Source: Clusia tigrina (taxonomy: Eukaryota; Arthropoda; Insecta; Diptera; Clusiidae). Taken from it: a stretch of DNA of 64,000 nucleotides. The notes under the pieces are model-generated. The model worked only from the letters and a program-made list of their open reading frames with translations, was not told the origin of the DNA and did not search any database. Shown one piece after another: positions 60,413 to 64,000 of the stretch. The translations under genes and the position numbers were made by a program. Position 1 is the stretch's first letter. Each line of letters opens with the position of its first letter. The stretch is taken from positions 77,261,995 through 77,325,994 of the forward strand of contig OV050031.1 of the NCBI GenBank assembly GCA_920105625.2, read 5' to 3'.

Positions 60413-61166
60413 TCGCCGACTGAGACGCCGATTGAGGCAGATAGGGGTAGATATAAGCATAGAGAATGCAGCAGACCCCCTAATCGACAGCGGCAGCTAC
60501 TGAGATGCCTACAGAGACACTGAGACTGGCTGCAACGCCGACTGAGGGAGAATGGGGGTAGAAATAGGCATAGAGAAGGCAGCAGACCCCCAATCGACAA
60601 CGGCAGCGACTGAGATGCATACAGAGACGCTGATAGAGACTGCGACGTCGGCTGAGATGCCGACTGATGCAGATAGGGGTAAATATAGGCATAGAGAAGG
60701 CGGGAGACCCCCCAATCGACAACGGGATCGACTGAGACGCATTCAGAGACGCTGACAGAGGCTGCGACGCGGACTGAGTTGCCGACTGACGCAGATAAGG
60801 GTTTATAAAGGCTTAGAGAAGACAGCAGACCCCCCAATCGCCAGCAGCAGCTACTGAGACGCCTACAGAGAAGCTGAGAGAGGCTGCGGCGCCGACTGAG
60901 GCAGATAGGGGTAGATATAGGCATAGAGAAGGCACCAGACCCCGCAATCAACACCGGCAGCGACTGAGACGCCTACAGAGACGCTGACATACGCTGAGAC
61001 GCCGTCTTAGACGCCGTCTGAGACGCCGTCTGCAGCAGATAGGGGAAGATATAGGCGTAAAGAGGCAGCAGATCCACCAATCGACCGCGGCAGCGACTGA
61101 GACGCCTACAAAGACGTTGACAGAGGCTGCGACGCCGACTGAGATGCCGACTGAGGCAGATAGGGG
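60413..61166. repeat. Spacer satellite between 1,937-bp offset copies
   Basis: This holds mixed monomers, including a 12-base run (ACGCCGTCTTAG, ACGCCGTCTGAG, ACGCCGTCTG) near 61,000-61,031 and a diverged GGGTTTATAAAGG variant near 60,800. No gene is seen. Confidence 0.75.
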
Positions 61167-62349
61167 TAGATATAGGCATAGAAAATGCAGCAGACCCCCC
61201 AATCGACAGCCGCACCTACTGAGACGCCTACAGAGAAGCTGAGAGAGGCTGCGGCGCCGACTGAGGCAGATACGGGTAGATATAGGCATAGAGAAGGCAG
61301 CAGACACCCCCATCGACAACGGCAACAACTGAGACGCATACAGAGACGCTGGTAGAGGCGGCGACGCCGACTGAGATGCCGACTGAGGCAGATAGGGGTA
61401 GATATTGGCATAGAGAAGGCAGCAGACCCCCCAATCGATAGCGGCAGCGACTGAGACGCCTACAGAGACGCTGACATAGGCTGAGACGTCGACTGAGACG
61501 CCGACTGAGGCAGATAGGGGTAGATATAGGCATAGAGAAGGCAGCAGACCCCCAATGGATAGCGGCAGCGACTGAGACGCATCCAGAGACGATGACAGAG
61601 GCTGTGACGCTGACTGAGACGCCGACTGAAGCAGATAAGGGTAGATATAGGTTTAGAGAAGGCATCAGATCCCCCAAAAGACAGCGGCAGCGACTGAGAC
61701 ACCTACAGAGACGCTGACAGAGGCTGCGAAGCCGAGTGTGACGCCGACTGAGGCAGGTAGGGGTAGATATAGGCGTACAGAATGCAGCAGTCCCCCCAAT
61801 CGACGGCGGCAGCGATTGAGACGCCTAAAGATATGCTGACAGAGGCTGCGACGCCGACTGAGAGGTCGACTGAGGCAGATAGGGGTAGATATAGGCATAG
61901 AGAAGGCAGCAGACCCCCCAATCGACAGCGGCAGCGACTGAGAATAATAGAGAGACGCTGGCAGAGGCTGCGACGCTGACAGAGGCTGCGATGCCGACTG
62001 AGACGCCGACTGAGGCAGAGAGGGTTAGACATAGGCATACAGAAGGCAGCAGACTCCCCAACCGACAGCGGCAGCCATTGAGACGCCTACAGAGACGTTG
62101 ACAGAGGCTGCGACGCCGACTGAGACACCGACTGAGGCAGAGAAGGGTACACATAGGCATAGAGAAGGTAGCAGACAACCAAATCGACAGCGGCAACAAC
62201 TGAGACGCCTACAGAGACGCTTATGGAGGCTGCGACGACGACTGAGACGTCGATTGAGGCAGAGAGGGGTAAATATAGGCTTAGAGAAGGCAGCAGACCC
62301 CCCAATCGACAGCGGCAAGAAGCCTACAGAGACGCTGACAGAGGCTGCG
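61167..62349. repeat. 1,937-bp offset repeat, copy 2
   Basis: This is the second copy of about 59,230-60,412, with few substitutions by eye. Confidence 0.82.
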
Positions 62350-62520
62350 ACGCCGACTGAGATGCCGACTGAGGCAGATAGGGGTAGATATAGGCATAGA
62401 AAATGCAGCAGACCCCCAATCGACAGCCGCACCTACTGAGACGCCTACAGAGAAGCTGAGAGAGGCTGCGGCGCCGACTGAGGCAGATAGGGGTAGATAT
62501 AGGCATAGAGAAGGCACCAG

Positions 62521-62720
62521 ACCCCGCAATCAACACCGGCAGCGACTGAGACGCCTACAGAGACGCTGACATACGCTGAGACGCCGTCTGCGGCAGATAG
62601 GGGAAGATATAGGCGTAAAGAGGCAGCAGATCCTACAAAGACGTTGACAGAGGCTGCGACGCCGACTGAGGTGCCGACTGAGGCAGATAGGGGTAGATAT
62701 TGGCATAGAGAAGGCAGCAG
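62521..62720. repeat. 200-bp tandem duplication, copy 1
   Basis: Compared base by base with 62,721-62,920, it differs at one position only (G at 62,629, T at 62,829). The unit contains a shortened monomer in which GGCGTAAAGAGGCAGCAGA joins TCCTACAAAG, so the deletion came before the duplication. Confidence 0.95.
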
Positions 62721-62920
62721 ACCCCGCAATCAACACCGGCAGCGACTGAGACGCCTACAGAGACGCTGACATACGCTGAGACGCCGTCTGCGGCAGATAG
62801 GGGAAGATATAGGCGTAAAGAGGCAGCATATCCTACAAAGACGTTGACAGAGGCTGCGACGCCGACTGAGGTGCCGACTGAGGCAGATAGGGGTAGATAT
62901 TGGCATAGAGAAGGCAGCAG
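62721..62920. repeat. 200-bp tandem duplication, copy 2
   Basis: This is the direct tandem copy of 62,521-62,720 with one substitution. 200 bp is not a whole number of standard monomers because of the shared internal deletion. Confidence 0.95.
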
Positions 62921-64000
62921 ACCCCCCAATCGACAGCGGCAGCGACTAAGACCACTACACAGACGCTGACATCGGCTGAGACGTCGACTGAGACGCCGAC
63001 TGAGGCAGATAGGGGTAGTTATAGGCATAGAGAAGGCAGCAGACCCCCAATGGACAGCGGCAGCGACTGAGACGCACTCTGAGACGCTGACAGATGCTGT
63101 GACGCTGACTGAGACGCCGACTGAAGCAGATAAGGGTAGATATAGGTTTAGAGAAGGAAGCAGATCCCCCAAAAGACAGCGGCAGCGACTGAGACACCTA
63201 CAGAGACGGTGACAGAGGCTGCGACGCCGATTTAGATGCCGACTGAAACAGGTAGCGGTAGATATAGGCATAGAGAAGGCAGCAGACCCCCCAATCGACA
63301 GCGGCAACAACTGAGACGCCTACAGAGACGCTGACAGAGGCTGCGACGCCGATTGAGATGCCGACTGAGGCAGATAGGGGCAGACATAGGCATAGAGAAG
63401 GCAGCAGACCTCCCAATCGACAGCGGCAGCGACTGAGACGCCTACAGAGACGCTGACAGAGGCTGCGACGCCGACTGAGGCAGATAGGGGTTGATATTGG
63501 CATAGAGAAGGCAGCAGACCCGCCAATCGACAGCGGCAGCGACTGAGACGCCTACAGAGACGCTGTCAGAGGCTGCGACGCCGACTGAGGCAGAGATGGT
63601 TAGACATAGGCATAGAGAAGGCAGCAGACAACCCAATCGACAGCGGCAAGAACTGAGACGCCTACAGAGACGCTGACAGAGGCTGCGACGCCGATTGAGA
63701 TTCCGACTGAAACAGGTAGCGGTAGATATAGGCATAGAGAAGGCAGCAGACCCCCCTAGCGACAGCGGCAGCGACTGAGACGCCTACAGTGACGCTGACA
63801 GAGGCTGCGACGCCGACTGAGACGCCGAGTGAGGCAGATAGGGGTAGATATAGGCATAGAGAATGCAGCAGATCCCCCAATCGACAGCGGCAGCTACTGA
63901 GACGCCTACAGAGACACTGAGAGAGGCTGCGACGCCGACTGAGGCAGATAGGGGCAGACATAGGCATAGAGAAGGCAGCAGACCCCCCAATCGACAACGG
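62921..64000. repeat. Satellite to the window end
   Basis: This holds common monomers with AACAGGTAGCGG variants. The array is still in progress at the last base, so its right edge lies outside the window. Confidence 0.85.

Larger units (their letters stand above)
53851..64000. repeat. Right arm of the same satellite array
   Basis: This is the same satellite family as to the left of the retrotransposon, in the same orientation. It begins at the 5' junction of the element with CGGCAGCAACTGAGACGCC. Monomer variants seen left of the insertion all recur here, including the GGCGTAAAGAGG type, the CTGCAGAAACGCTGCG type and the GAAAAGAATAGA or GAATAATAGA type carrying 18-base steps. It holds the freshest tandem duplications in the window (1,535 bp and 200 bp). 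No gene or other non-satellite sequence is visible. Confidence 0.95.

Overview
This is eukaryotic, probably insect, heterochromatic DNA. About 60.6 kb of the 64 kb is one complex satellite. The remaining 3.4 kb (about 50,417-53,850) is a single inserted non-LTR retrotransposon of the Jockey clade, lying on the minus strand. I see no host gene, rRNA, tRNA, CRISPR array or prokaryotic feature. The insect assignment is inference and rests on the Jockey-type ORF1 (zinc-knuckle region with an ANYRGC motif) and ORF2 (HQFGFREKHSTIEQVHR segment). The satellite itself does not identify a species.

The satellite monomer is about 122 bp (example 7,442-7,563), with a 110-bp form lacking one 12-base internal step (example 7,564-7,673). 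Both lengths are 2 modulo 3. The minus strand therefore cycles through three different translations in successive monomers and usually meets a stop within about three monomers. This produces the many 60-450 residue satellite 'ORFs', none of which I regard as a gene. Monomers fall into recognisable variants: a common type, a GGTTAGACATAGG type, a type with GGCGTAAAGAGG and AATCGACCGCGG, a type with CTGCAGAAACGCTGCGAAG, and a type with GAAAAGAATAGA followed by amplified 18-base steps. The variants are arranged in higher-order repeats of 0.2 to 3.6 kb.

Layout. 1-4.3 kb: mixed monomers with a 702-bp offset repeat. 4.3-6.2 kb: a 1,534-bp offset repeat. 6.2-8.0 kb and 9.75-11.5 kb: two copies of a 1.77-kb block, with a third at about 17.1-18.7 kb. 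11.5-17.1 kb: mixed, including a block (about 14.0-16.05 kb) that recurs 21.6-21.7 kb to the right. 20.27-22.25 kb: a 991-bp tandem duplication. 22.3-39 kb: six consecutive higher-order units of about 2.5-2.9 kb sharing one marker. 39.5-50.4 kb: blocks repeated at offsets of 2,910 and 5,065 bp. 50.4-53.85 kb: the retrotransposon. 53.85-64 kb: satellite with very recent tandem duplications of 1,535 bp and 200 bp and a 1,937-bp offset repeat.

The retrotransposon has an uninterrupted ORF1 and an uninterrupted ORF2 start, linked by a four-base ATGA overlap. It lacks everything 3' of the middle of the reverse transcriptase domain. The usual non-LTR defect is 5' truncation, so this reversed pattern, together with out-of-register flanking satellite, points to a later deletion or unequal exchange. 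ORF2 now reads on into the satellite for 88 residues before a stop. The copy should be unable to reverse transcribe. All family statements come from motif reading, without any database search.
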